Assembly (NCBI GenBank): GCA_028023455.1
Contig: JAQFVV010000013.1
Location: 1,798,001 to 1,862,000, forward strand
Length of the DNA stretch: 64,000 bases
DNA from: Epiperipatus broadwayi
Taxonomy: Eukaryota > Onychophora > Udeonychophora > Euonychophora > Peripatidae
Reading direction: 5' to 3'
Shown here: one piece after another, positions 35,202 through 46,448 of the stretch
Layout: every line of letters begins with the position of its first letter
Numbering within the stretch: the first letter of the stretch is position 1
Made by a program: the position numbers and the translations under genes
Notes under the pieces: model-generated
Told to the model about the DNA's origin: nothing
The model's input: the letters and a program-made list of their open reading frames with translations, nothing else
Database searches by the model: none

Positions 35202-36579
35202 TTATTTATATGCTTTTAATATATAAATATATATGACTTGATTAGACAAAATAATAAATATAAAAAATCACACAAGTTCTCATATACTTTCAAGTACAGT
35301 TATCTTCATGATATTCTAAAGCCATTAGACACTGGATGTGTAGTGCTATAAAAATCCCCACCTTCAGACAGATAAGTTTTCAGCTTTTGCTTTTATTAAT
35401 GAAGATTAGAATTCTAATGCACTTATTCATGCTATAATCTAAATTAAAAAATAAAACTTATTGTTTTAAATGTAGGCTAATTCATTGGCATGTCTATATA
35501 GATCTGAGATCAGGTAAATTTCTATATTATTTTATCTTTTGGCTATAAAGATTAATAACAACATCACATGATCTCTCATTTGCTTATTCATTTAGTTCCA
35601 AAAGTAGTTAACATTACTTTACTGTTGAAGCTATCTATTTATAAGTTTAAGTAAACAATAGCTATTAAAAGTGTGTAATGATAAAAAAATCTCATTTCCA
35701 GTTTGAACGGTTTCTGGCTTTTGGACTTCTTCAGTAAAGCTAATGCACTTGTGATTGTAGCAACCATCTTTGATTTCTTTAAAACAAGATGGGCTGGAGA
35801 TGGAGAATTTAAAGCACTCTACTATTTGTAACCCATTAATTACTCATGCTTTCAGTAGATGGCATTAGATGAAGGTAACTATTCTTGGACAATATTAGTA
35901 AGATCAAGTGTATTTTGCCATTGCTTGTTTCTCTTTTAATACAATTTTTCTAGTATAGCAATTTAAGAAAACATATAACTATAAAAATCAAAAATTCTTG
36001 ATATCAGTCGACAATATTTAAACATTTTTAGTGATGTAATTTAGTTTAACAAACTCTTATTCTTATTAATATAAACAAAAATATAGGTTAAAAAATAATT
36101 ATTAAACTGAAATATTTTAATTTTTTATTAATAAAACTATTTATTACTTTAAAATTTACAATAATCATTTATTAATTTAATTTATTTAAATTTTGGAATT
36201 ACAAAATGATTATTTTGCCATGGATGGTTAAGTGCAGTAGAAAAACGACACATTCTGGAGCTAAGGAGCCCCAACTTTGTCACTTCCGATGTTCATTCAA
36301 CCTTTTTATGAAGTCTGAGCAAATACACTATTCAATTAGAATTACAATTAGTAAAGTTTTAAACGATTTATAATGACTATATAACCTTACTTTATAAATT
36401 CGTTTAAATTATCCATTTTTTGTTTATTAAATTGTAAGAATTACCAATGTACCCCCTCCCCCAAGGATTAAAAAAAAAGATGTTAAGAAGTTTGAGTGAT
36501 CTAAATCAAGATATAAAAATTATGAGTATTTATGCATTTGCATATATAAATAATTAACTGTATATAGTTAATAATTAGC
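35202..36579. other. AT-rich DNA with a weak hammerhead-like relic
   Basis: The lower strand at about 35705-35745 reads CTGAAGA...GCCAGAAACCGTTC, resembling the E/C hammerhead layout but with poor stems. CAGTAGATGGCATTAGA (35854-35870) is another copy of the family M/CTCF-like end word. Nothing else was recognised. Confidence 0.35.
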
Positions 36580-37105
36580 TGCATATAGGCTATTATCTTA
36601 TTAAAATTTATGAAGGAAAGACTTGGGTACCCTATCGATGTAATGTAAAGGCATTAGAACATTTTTATTTAATAATGCTCCATAACATTTTAAAAATACA
36701 AAGGCAAGATGACCATAAGACCAATCAATATTTTGTTCAACTTTCTGAATATATTATAGATTTCAAACATCTTCATTAGACTGGAGAGAATGACTGAGTA
36801 ATACAAAATTTTATAAAGAAGTGTTTTATGGGAAACTTGAATATGAATTTCATAAAAAAGTATGCCATTGACCTTCTAAAGAAAGAGAATCTTGATTATT
36901 TTCATTAGGAAGATATGGCAGAGAGTAGTATATATTGGGGCTATACAATTAGATATGGTGTTGAGGTATTTCACAAAGAAATGTTAGCTGGAGAAGAAGT
37001 TAAAAGCATTGCAAAATATTAAATAAACAGAACTATGAACCACGGGTTCTATATGTAGACATATTTGTGTTTGACAGATTGGGTTACACAGACATTGCAA
37101 AGCTC
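36580..37105 (+). pseudogene. LINE family 2, C-terminal fragment
   Basis: WVPYRCNVKALEHF (from 36625) matches the ETWxxYRxxxKxLExF block after the RT. IQRQDDHKTNQ-FVQLSE follows, and a segment with EDMAESSIYWGYTIRYGVEVF (36910-36970) matches the WExLAxDRxxWRxxxxxGxxxFE tail. The end (37055-37105) gives CRHICV*QIGLHRHCKAH, a C2H2-like finger as found at the end of this LINE type. Stops show it is dead. Confidence 0.75.
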
Positions 37106-37350
37106 ATATGTAGTAGTAGTATTTTTATTAATAACATTTTTTTTAATTTTGTCTCTTTTCTTTTGGAGTTTGTTTGCGAATAACTATTGATGATGATGAA
37201 ATGAATGATCATCATATTTCATTTAAAGGAGTTAAATTAAAATTACACTACAATTATAATTATTTATACAAAACGTTCATTTATTTAACAGTTTCTGATT
37301 GCTATATTAAATACAAGAATAAGAAACACGCAGATTTCCCAATTAAACAA

Positions 37351-37745
37351 GTAATATGTCTAAATGCACTACAACTCTGTTAATGGTGCGCTTTCAAAAA
37401 GTTTTACATTCTCATAACCATAGCAAATGGATTATATTAACATGATGGAAAATACATGCGCAAATATTTAAATATATGCAAAGGGGATTAGAAAGTTCAC
37501 TTTTTGGAGAAAGAGAGAGAAACATGATTCCTTCCAGTTTATGACGTAGATGTTGTTAGCCATAAGCCATACTTCTTTGATTTTACGTTTAGAGTCATAG
37601 CGTTCTGTGCATACATTTTCTATCACGCCCACACAACCCATTTGCTATGGTCATGAGAAAATAAACTTTCTCGAAAGCACTCATATTATAATACGTACTT
37701 AACTTCACCATTGGCTGCGTTTTAGCACATTTAGACATATATTAA
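37351..37745. mobile_element. 395-bp foldback element, TATGTCTAAATG ends
   Basis: The ends TAATATGTCTAAATG (37351 onward) and CATTTAGACATATATTA (right end) are inverted. Pairing continues through GGTGCGCTTTC/GAAAGCAC, CATAACCATAGCAAATGG/CCATTTGCTATGGTCATG and ACATGCGCAAA-type blocks to about 37465 and 37596. The loop (about 130 bp) has no frame. It is locally richer in CpG than its surroundings. Confidence 0.75.
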
Positions 37746-38579
37746 ATACAATATAATGAGATTTTAAAATACTTTTATAAATGATTTTATTAGTAAATGG
37801 TTATACGATTGTTTCATAACTTCTTTTTTTTTTGAGTCAATAAAGAGTTATAATTTAGAAAAAAAATTCGTATAAAAAGTAATCGAATCAAATTTATTTT
37901 ACATATTATCCAATACGTCTAAAGTATATGTAGAATAACGTTAGATCCACACTAACGATTATCCATCTCTGGTGATGATGAAGCACCCGTCATCAGAGAA
38001 TTAACATCGATAAATCTGCTTTCCAGAAATAAATTACTATCATGTATACATATGTGCTTGAAGAAATCAACCCTTAATTAAATTATAACTATAAATAAAA
38101 TTAAAAAAATGTTTTCTTTTGAAGTTAATTGAATTAATATTCCTTTGATTAATATTTTATCTGCACTTTTTAATTAATTTTGCTTCCATATTGAAATGTC
38201 ATATAATCCACCAGAGAATAGCTATCACATTATTTAAAAGGCTAGACTGATTATTTTTAATGAATGTAATCTTTTTAAAATGTTTTAAAATAGTGAGTAA
38301 ATAAAAGAAGGGGTTGATTAATTAAACAGAATATTAAACAGAATACAACATTAAATAAATGACAAATGCTTTGTATAAATCATATCTACTTATTAAATGA
38401 CATCAATGATAAAGCAATTGTAAAATAATGTAATATTAATAATTTTTAAAACATGGGAAATATTAAACGAAAGAATGACGTAAAACAATTTGAATTGTGA
38501 AATAGAATAGAAGATAGCAGGATTTAACATTGATGGCAAAGTAATATATTTGCTGATAAATCTAATTATATCATAATAA
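37746..38579. other. AT-rich DNA, one small hairpin
   Basis: CTCTGGTGATGATGAAGCAC and CGTCATCAGAG (about 37969-38000) form a hairpin. It lacks the GAA box, so it is not called a hammerhead. Confidence 0.4.
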
Positions 38580-38755
38580 ATTCACTTCATCATCATGCTC
38601 GATCATTAGTAATCGTCTCCAGAATGGCAATCTCTCAAAATTTAGTATCTCTTGTTCACATCACTCCAGCAAACTATTTTATCCCATCTATCCATCTCAC
38701 TTGTAATCCCTTTCTAAATCTTATAAAAATTCTTGAGATTCTATTCATATAAGAA
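38580..38755 (-). pseudogene. LINE family 1, extreme 3' end
   Basis: The lower strand matches the last ~180 bp of the 9461-10390 copy. Shared landmarks are TTCACATCACTCC, CATCTATCCATCTCAC and CTTATAAAAATTCTTGAGATTC, plus the CATCATCATG tail. Confidence 0.65.
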
Positions 38756-40232
38756 GATAAAAGTGCTATTAAGTGGTCTACTGTAGAGCAGTTGACTTTC
38801 TCATAGCTCCCAAAAGTAAAAGAGAAGGCACACTACTCATTAAGTTGTCAATGGATAGATCATGAGGGCTTGAACAGCTTTCCAATATCATCTAGTGAAA
38901 AATACTTGGATACCCATTTACCAACCAATCGTGGATTGTTTTTTAGACTGGCTATCAGAAAAAAAAGAAACCTTATTTCAATCTGAAAATATTTTCAAGT
39001 TTTACTCAATAAAGATTTGATCAGATTGTGGATACGACACATCACAGTAAGTTTTACAAAATCATTCACTCTTGAATGAGTGATTTTTCTTTTACTTATT
39101 TTAATATAAATAAAATTAATGATGGAAAACACTAGCAGGAAGATCAATTACATTATCTACTGATAAATCAGTAAAAACATAGCAAACTCTGTATTTTTTT
39201 CTACAATGAATCTAGCATCAAAACAAATTATGAAAAAAAACCCCAGCAATGTATATATTATTTACAAATGTGCATATTTATATAAAAATGAGATTTACCT
39301 TTATCAATCATCTTAGTAAGAAATTAGCTTTTTATTTTACATGATGTGTCTTTAAACAACTTTAAGATTTAGATATTTAAACAATAGTAACATATATTTT
39401 GATTTTAATGCTAGTTTAGTTCTCATCTCAACACTACCATATTATATTCCTCCTTCATGATGCAAGCATTTCATAAGATACCAACTGCCATCACTTCATT
39501 CATGCTGATAACTAGCTACTATTATGGAAGATAGGGGTTGGTTGCTATATGATTTTTATTAGTCTATTTCTTATCTCAATTCCACCATACTATATCCTTC
39601 ATCATTATCAATGAAATTCATAATTGCAAAATTTCTTATATTTTATCATTAGGAAATGGCTTCTCTTTAGATGGTCAATCTAGACTTGAAATTACAGGTT
39701 ATAATTTTATATTACTTAGATATTATCAATAAACCAAGTCATATATAAGGTGACATTGCCCTTATAAGCTTGTATTTACAAGAATGTAATACAGGAAGCA
39801 TACCAATAGCTCAAACAAGCTGTTAAGTGTGGTAAGAGAAAATATTTAAAAGTTCTATCCAAAATACTCTCATCCCCAGACCAATTGGTTTTGAGCTTAT
39901 GGCTCACCTTAGATATTATATATTTTGCATTTTATCATCATGCAAAAAACAATGAGTAATTTTTATTTTTATTGATGTATATGTAATTACTTGTAATTTT
40001 AAATTATCTTGAATTCTTCTAAGTATTTACTTTTAAAGTTTGATACAGCTTTTAGTATATATATATATACTGTATTGTAGTTAATTACAATCTGTGCTAC
40101 GATTACGACTACTCAGTAGTCGAAAGCATGCCAAGCTAGTCATATTAAATTTTTAAAGCTTTCCTCTAGATATTTTGTATGTATTTAAATTTTTAAATAC
40201 TTGTTATTATTAGTAATGAAAATTCAGAAATA
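38756..40232. other. AT-rich DNA with a 150-bp-spaced direct repeat
   Basis: TCTCATCTCAACACTACCATATTATAT at 39421 recurs as TTATCTCAATTCCACCATACTATAT at 39571, each followed by CCTTCATSAT. A similar word is at about 11172-11200 in family K. No gene is supported. Confidence 0.4.
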
Positions 40233-40237
40233 CATAC

Positions 40238-40873
40238 TGTGCCAATTCTTTGTGTCGGGTCTGGATTGCAGACTGAAACCAACAGTAACAAAAAGAACGA
40301 ACACCTGAAATTCAATTAATATGATTTATTAGGATTAAATATATTTACACAATATATAATATCAATGAACATACTGTCATGTATATATTCTCAATTAATT
40401 CAGGGTTGGTGGTGCCCAAAAGACTTGACTCACTTCCAGCTGTAACAGGCTGCCTCATGAGTTTATCCAATGACTCTTCAGTCTGTACCAGACAGCTTGT
40501 CTCAAGTTGGTTACAAAGTTAGCAGCTTCTAATTCTATCATGGACTTGCCTCACTGCATAGACCTATAGTGTAATGGCTATAATGGAAACACTCATTGTT
40601 AGAAATGGTTTCAATAGAGAATGCATACCGTCGCTTAGATCAGACAAACATTCTCTTGTTACCTCTAAAAAAGCTGACTATTTATTGCCAGATTCCCAAC
40701 TTACTGGAAGCAACCAGATTCAAAGAGCATCATTGCCTACTGACCCATACTAACCATTGGCTGAGTTTTATCTATATGTTTACCCATTGGTTAGTGACAA
40801 TGAATGCTCAATTGGATCAGATAAGGAAGGAATCTGGACTAGTCCACTTCTGAAGGCAAGGTGAGATATGACA
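40238..40873 (-). mobile_element. solo LTR of an LTR retrotransposon (636 bp)
   Basis: The ends are TGTGCC...ATGACA, keeping the TG...CA rule, and both flanks carry the perfect 5-bp direct repeat CATAC (40233-40237 and 40874-40878). On the lower strand a CCTAATAAATC polyadenylation signal (about 40320-40330) and a downstream GACCCGACACA region give a U3-R-U5 layout. No gag, pol or primer-binding site adjoins it, so it is a solo LTR left by recombination. The 5-bp duplication fits Gypsy, Copia or BEL types. The 85-codon frame at 40596-40853 lies inside it and is not a gene. Confidence 0.75.
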
Positions 40874-40878
40874 CATAC

Positions 40879-41213
40879 TAAGAATAGATTCATAAAAAAT
40901 AATCTAAATACAATCTGCATTATATATACATGCACATATTAATTATTTTTGTTGATGTTTTAATATGAATACTACATAGTTTTTAAACTTATAATCTACA
41001 CTATGCTAAAATATCTATGTTTTATATATAGTATATGTTTCACAATATTATTTGGTATTTCATACTATTTTTGGAAAGTTTTAGAGCAAATTCTTTTGAT
41101 AAGATAGTCCCATTGCAATTTAATAAAACATAAATTGATCAAAATATAAAAAAAAAAGTAAAAAATGAAAAAGAAAGTGATTCAGTAAAATAAAAACACA
41201 ATTTGTATTTATA
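40879..41213. other. AT-rich DNA, nothing recognised
   Basis: No gene or repeat is supported. Confidence 0.45.
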
Positions 41214-41222
41214 TTCAAAGTT

Positions 41223-42035
41223 ATTAAAACAGGAAAAACTCTCTATACATATTGCCACTCAATTAACAGTTAAGAGCAAGCATAAGAAATAGGTATAAAC
41301 CACTAAACATCACATGATCACTATTGTCTATGTTAGCACATTACTGTTATTAAAACAGGCAAAAGTCTCCATACAGTAGTGCCACTCAGCGCCAACCAGA
41401 ATAATCAATGGATGCCAGAAGGCTTGTGCATAAAATCCCAATCTAATGCCTACTCGTCCAATATCCATTGATTACTCTGGTTGGCACTGAGTGGCACTAC
41501 TGTATGGAGAGTTTTGCCTGTTTTAATAATAGTAATGTGCTTACATAGGAAATAGTGATCATGTGATGTTTAGTGGGTTAACACCAATCCTGCCTAATAG
41601 GATAGTGGTGGCTATGGTTGTTAAAGAGCCAAAGACACCAAAATGTATGGGTTCAGACCCATATGACTTTATAAGCTATTGAGCTTAGATTGAAAATATT
41701 ATTGTGTTTTCAATTTTATTCTTATAGTTTTGTAGTTAAGTAGCATTAAAAAGTGGCTGCTGGAGGGTTGCATTAGATCCTAAGATCTAGGTGCAGTGCT
41801 CTCAGATCCAAAGCTCCTCACTGACGAAGGCCCAAGCCAGAAACTAGTCTTGGGATCCTAGATGAGTAGGCCAATTGGGATTTTATGCACAAGCCTTCTG
41901 GCATCCATTAATTACTCTGGTTGGCCCTAAATGGCACTAATGCATGGAGAGTTTTGCCTGTTTTAATAAATAGTGATCATGTGATGTTTATTGACTTAAA
42001 ACCAATCCTGCCTAATAGTGATCATGTGATGTATT
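41223..42035 (+). mobile_element. long family C element with hammerhead
   Basis: It is bounded by ATTCAAAGTTATT (left, 41213-41225) and TTTCAAAGTTGTT (right), sharing a 9-bp perfect core TTCAAAGTT (41214-41222 and 42036-42044) as a probable target duplication. Inside, GGCAAAAGTCTCC...CAGTAGTGCCACTC (41358 onward) pairs with GAGTGGCACTACTG...GTTTTGCCTG (41492-41522). The long body (41523-41960) carries the hammerhead at 41821-41855 and ends GGAGAGTTTTGCCTGTTTT. It is non-coding. Confidence 0.75.
41807..41870 (+). ncRNA. hammerhead ribozyme (type I fold), family C
   Basis: Core CTGACGA (41821-41827), stem II GGC (41829-41831) with GCC (41836-41838) around CCAA, flanked by an A-A mismatch. GAA (41840-41842) follows. 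Stem III is ACT with AGT and no loop, then C41849 giving a GTC cleavage site. Stem I CTCCTCA pairs with TTGGGAT with one mismatch. All invariant core bases are present. Confidence 0.7.
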
Positions 42036-42575
42036 TTCAAAGTTGTTATCCTTTTTCTTATTTGTAATTAGTTGCCGAAATGTCTCAAATGTTGGTTAAG
42101 GAAAAAAAAGGAAAAGATTTATTTCCATGTCTTTATTAAAAGTAGCCGAGCTTGTTTTCAGCTACTGTTAATAAAAGAACAAACCTTTTTCTTAATCTAC
42201 ATTAGAAACTTTTCGTCAACCAATTTGTATTTACACAAAATATTACAGCGATATAAAGAAAGTAGTAGGTTTAGTGGCTGGTATTTGTGTGAAATAAAAA
42301 TAAACAGGAGTTATACAAGCAAATGAAAAATTGCATTTTTAATACAGTTAATCAAAATTTAAAAAAAGATTGAGAAGAAATATTTTTTTTAAAATTTTGA
42401 TTAAATGAATATAAAATACATATTTTTCATTTGCTTGTATTATTCCTGTTTTAGAAAAAAAAATCCAATAACTATTTAATAATAAAAAGGTAAAATAATA
42501 ATGAAATAATAGTAATATGAGTTGGAAAAGCAGAAATTATAATAAAAAAGTAACCATAATATTTATCTCTACACA

Positions 42576-42750
42576 GAGGCAAACTTTGCATACCGTAGCG
42601 CCATTCAGTGCAAGCCAGAGTAATCAATGGATGCAGAAAGATTTGTGCATAAAATCCCTATATAGTGTCTATTCATCCTATATTTCCAGACTAGTTTCTA
42701 ACTTGTGGCTTTCATCAGTGAGGAGCCTTGGATATGAGAGCATGTGATGT
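42576..42750 (-). mobile_element. family C element, short copy
   Basis: It starts AGGCAAACTTTGCATACC, continues CAAGCCAGAGTAATCAATGGATGCA and ends in the GAGGAGCCTTGGAT block. The right part is truncated into CATGTGATGTTTAG. The frame at 42517-42747 is a passenger frame of the repeat; the same peptide theme recurs in other family C copies. Confidence 0.75.
42686..42726 (-). ncRNA. hammerhead ribozyme motif, family C
   Basis: On the lower strand: CTGATGA (42718-42712), stem II AGC with GTT around CACAA (one G-U pair), GAA, stem III ACT with AGT, and C at the cleavage position (GTC). The core is complete. Stem I is shorter than in the 53990 copy. Confidence 0.6.
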
Positions 42751-43532
42751 TTAGAGGTTTAATATTTAACTCTATCTAACTAAAATAAATACAATAGGAA
42801 AAACTATTATAACAAAAATATTTCTACTAAAAATTGTTTTAAATTTTATATATATAACTATTTGTAATCATCAATGATTTTAGTTTATTCAGTCGCTTAT
42901 AATCATTTAAATTTTTTGTTGAACAAAGGAATACTTGTTCATATGTCACGAATTCAATCAATATTTTAACGATTGATTTTATTGATTTGGAAATATCTAT
43001 ATTTTTCATTTGAATTTCTTTTTTTTTCACATCTTTAAATACTTTTGAAATATCTGAAGATTTTTTTTCTTTCTCTTCTTCAATAAACTTAGTCTGTTGA
43101 TGTATTGGAAATGTTTAAAACGGCAGCACTAATTTTTTTTTCTTTCTTTTTAATACATTAAAATATGAAGGAGTTAAGTCAGAACCGTTGTAAGTCAATA
43201 ATTTGTAAAACTAAAATGATTTACACGACTCTTCTTGAAACTTAACTTCTTTGTATGAAACATTTGTAAGAACATATTGCAAAATATATTAATATATGAT
43301 TTCATTTCAACAAAGAAGAATAGAAAGAAAAACTTGAGGAAACTTTTTTTTCTTTCACATAGATGATTTAAACTTATTGTAATCATCTAATCGTCTAAAA
43401 TACACTATCTTTACATGTGTGAAGGTGTGTAAAGTTTTTATTTTTTCCCTTGAAGTTTTAATCTATCTTCTAATAGTGATTTTATCAATTTTTTTTTCCA
43501 TTATATTCTATCTATTAATATTGCGCTTTTTA
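42751..43532 (-). other. AT-rich DNA with two lower-strand frames, unrecognised
   Basis: On the lower strand a frame of about 97 codons runs from near 43130 to 42839 (only the last 63 follow an ATG). It is Lys/Ile-rich with KSIKSIVKILIEFVTYEQVFL. A 63-codon frame lies at 43195-43386. Both are low complexity, and neither shows a known motif. Confidence 0.25.
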
Positions 43533-43645
43533 TTAATATGTAATTTATAGGGTATATGAGCACAGACTTTCACACGATGCACCACTCTCCACACTATCTC
43601 ATAACACTGATACACTTGAACACATATATGTTGAAAAGATAAATA

Positions 43646-43689
43646 ATCACAATAAACGTATTTCATGCTAAACCAGCAATCATCAGTTG
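43646..43689 (-). ncRNA. hammerhead motif, family B (stem I/III damaged)
   Basis: CTGATGA, the TGCT/AGCA stem II and GAA are intact on the lower strand. Downstream bases read ACGTTTATTGTG instead of ACGTATATTGGTG, which weakens stems III and I. Confidence 0.5.
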
Positions 43690-44114
43690 GTCCAGATTAC
43701 CATCTCTACACATATATGCTGTAAGTGCTCAGATATATATTAAGATAGCCAATCCTCATACTTTAATGGACAGGCTTCAATTTACTCCACACTCCAACTC
43801 TTCAACTGTCCATCCAATTGAAAATCTGATGATGGATTGCTTAAAGGCCACCCTGAGGCCGAGATTCTTGTCACACCCATGTTGACCTAAGGTCAATCTG
43901 ACCCCTCATACACAGGACATAATCCATTTAATACAAGAGATAGGCAGACATCTCTACCATGTAATAACTGAAACACACAGGCTTATTATATACCTGTGTT
44001 TATATATGTAATATATAGAGTATATGAGCACAGACTTTCACACGATGCACCACTCTCCACACTATCTCATAACACTGATACACTTGAACACATATATGTT
44101 GAAAAGATAAATAA

Positions 44115-44158
44115 TCACCAATATACGTATTTCATGCTAAACCAGCAATTATCAGTTG
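44115..44158 (-). ncRNA. hammerhead motif, family B (core G8 lost)
   Basis: The stems match the 7659 copy exactly, but the core reads CTGATAA. The invariant G8 is changed (position 44150), so cleavage is not expected. Confidence 0.5.
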
Positions 44159-44298
44159 GTCCAGACTATTATCTCTACATGTTATTAGTAGAGTGGAGAG
44201 TGGTGCATCGTGTGAAAGTCTGTGCTCATATACCCTATATATTACATATATAGACACAGGTATATAATAAGCCTGTGTGTTTCAGTTAATATGTAATT

Positions 44299-45129
44299 AT
44301 AAAATTATAAAGATATGTTAATTATATATATATTCTCTATTATTTGTCTATCAATCAAACTATGCTAAGGGTCCAACTCTGACGTTAAATCAATCTTTTT
44401 AGGGTATGAAGTGAAGCACGCCCCTTTAATCCAGCAAAAGTTATGACTGTGACAGAAAGCAAGCATGACATATTTCTAACAATGCCCACACTAATAATAA
44501 AACAGAATCTAGCATTTCTCTATTTAAAAAATAGTCTATTTAAATTAGATCATTTACATGTACACTTTATTTAAATATCACGTGATACTTAAGGATAAAC
44601 AAGACTGCTTTCAGTAGATTACTTACAGTACGAATAGGACTTCTAATAGTCAAAATCATGCATAGTATTGCAGGATTTTCTTTTAAATACAGTAAATGTG
44701 TTTTATATTAAACTTTGATTACTTATTTCTTAACATTTTTATGCTTTTATATATGTATAATGTTTCAACATTAATCTTTATTAATCCTTTGGGTTACATA
44801 GCATTACATAACATTGATTGTAAGGTTGTAAGGATGACAAGTATAATCATGTTATACATATTTTTATATGGATTACTTTCAAGGATTACAATAATTAGTT
44901 TTTAACATATATATTTTTACAAATGCTCCTACTAGTTTTGATATAGAGATGGATATCAAATTTAATCATGAAAGTCTTAAATAAATAGTTCAATATAAAA
45001 TTCAATTTCATAAATAGATGGATATAACCTAAGATTATAAAATCTGGCATCATATTGAAAGTGATTTAAGTCACTAAATTAATCTTGATTATTGCTCTTT
45101 TAATTGTTAATCTTGTAGTATACTAGGGA
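44299..45129. other. AT-rich DNA, nothing recognised
   Basis: A 69-codon hydrophobic frame (44696-44905) has no recognised motif. Confidence 0.4.
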
Positions 45130-46130
45130 GATAGCTTATAATTCATGTAGCATAAAATAAAGCTATGGGTGCTGTACAAAGAACAAAGTGAATTCAGAGT
45201 ACAATTACATATGGTGACAGCTAGTAGATTATAATAGATGGGGAGTAAATTCTGTATGTTGTTGAATGGAGTTGAAGCAGTTAGTGAATGTGAGGTTTGT
45301 TGAGAGTAATGCATGGTACCATTGAATGCTATGCAATATGGTTATTATTGGATTATGATCTATTATAGATTGAATGTTGTTTTAATAGTGAGATGGGAGC
45401 AGCAAAAATATTTAGGAGGGTAGTACTGTTGTCCTGGGCCTTGATTTGTTGGAGCTTATTGATGAATATAGTTGTGTGTTTTCTGGTGTTGTTGCCAATT
45501 GTGACAATGCGGCAGGTGTAACAGAAAGCATACAGGTTGAAAGTTGTTGCATGTACTTTGGAAAGGTATATCTTCTGATTGGATTGAATTAGCTGTTGAT
45601 AGATGCATGGTCATCTATATGTTTTAGCATAATAACCTTGATTTGATTGAGGGCTTGTCACTTCTGGAAGAGGTGTTGTTGAGTTTCCTTTTCTGCATAA
45701 CATAAAGTTCAAAATGGATTTAAATTTTTATATAGATGATGATATCACAGAAAATGTGATGTTGGCAATGCATGTAGTTTAAGACAAACTAGGAAATCAA
45801 AAAATTTAGGCTCCAAGGATTATCTTTTGAACGATCAAAGTAGCTGGTGGTTATTGATACCAAGCATGGGAGAAGTATAATCTTTGTTGACTTTTGAATT
45901 TAGTATAGCATATGCTTTCCAGTATGTGTATTTATTAGTCATGGGGATATATGAATATTGTCCAGGGGATGTGGTGAATAGCAGTTAAATAGATAGATTA
46001 TGCTTATAATATATTCCCAAAATAGTTATGTTACCAAAATGTTTGGACTATTCCATGTTGGTGCTGTCCATCAGTTAGACCAGAAATATTTTAGTCTCTT
46101 TTCAGATACAGACACAGTGAAGTTCCATAG
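45130..46130 (-). pseudogene. probable LINE ORF2 C-terminal relic
   Basis: This kilobase is richer in G on the plus strand than its surroundings. On the lower strand it gives long open stretches broken by stops. Near 45720-45670 it reads TLCYAEKETQQHLFQK, resembling the CxxCxxxEETxxHLFxxC block of non-LTR ORF2 C-termini, followed by Asn/Thr-rich sequence with SQLATTPENTQLYSSI. The assignment rests on that one block and overall coding character. Confidence 0.4.
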
Positions 46131-46448
46131 ACTTTTTTTTACCACAGGTCCAATAACTCAAAATACCTGATTAAGATTTATTTACTGAATAAAGTTTTTA
46201 TGAAAATTTAATTACCGTTTATTTCTTATTATAATAAATAGGGAATATTGGATAAATTACTAAAAGTCAAGGGACTATGGAGACCAAAAAGTCTGGGAAT
46301 TCCTGCTTTAAATAATATGCACAATATATGGATATCTAATTATTATTGGATTATTTTCTGTCTCATCTGTGCATATACATATATGCAGATTGTCTTCATG
46401 CAAAGATAGCTTCATAATAAATGACTTGTTTAAGGATAGATAACTGTT

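Larger units (their letters stand above)
43546..44285 (-). mobile_element. family B partial dimer with two hammerheads
   Basis: It is bounded by the perfect 13-bp direct repeat TTAATATGTAATT (43533-43545 and 44286-44298). Read on the lower strand, a short inverted end and a unit with a hammerhead (44115-44158) are followed head-to-tail by a second unit with its own hammerhead (43646-43689), about 466 bp away. The junction GTGTGTTTCAG-TTATTACATGG lies near 43968. The right part 44016-44240 is a foldback nearly identical to 7579-7805 in reverse. No coding frame is credible. Confidence 0.8.

Noticed and set aside
35700-35750. CTGAAGA...GCCAGAAACC on the lower strand as a hammerhead
   Set aside because: Stem II and stem III have too many mismatches and stem I is absent; at best a relic.
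37963-38006. Hairpin with CTGATGA on the lower strand as another hammerhead
   Set aside because: There is no GAA box at the required place and the CTGATGA lies within the hairpin stem.
42517-42747. Protein family suggested by recurring peptides (SNQWM...CIKS...SSVRSLG) in frames at 42517, 48183 and 53964
   Set aside because: The similarity comes from the DNA repeat (family C), the frames differ in extent and strand, and the same DNA forms ribozyme stems; no coding selection is evident.
44115-44158. Active hammerhead
   Set aside because: All stems are intact, but the invariant G8 is changed (CTGATAA), so it is listed as inactive.
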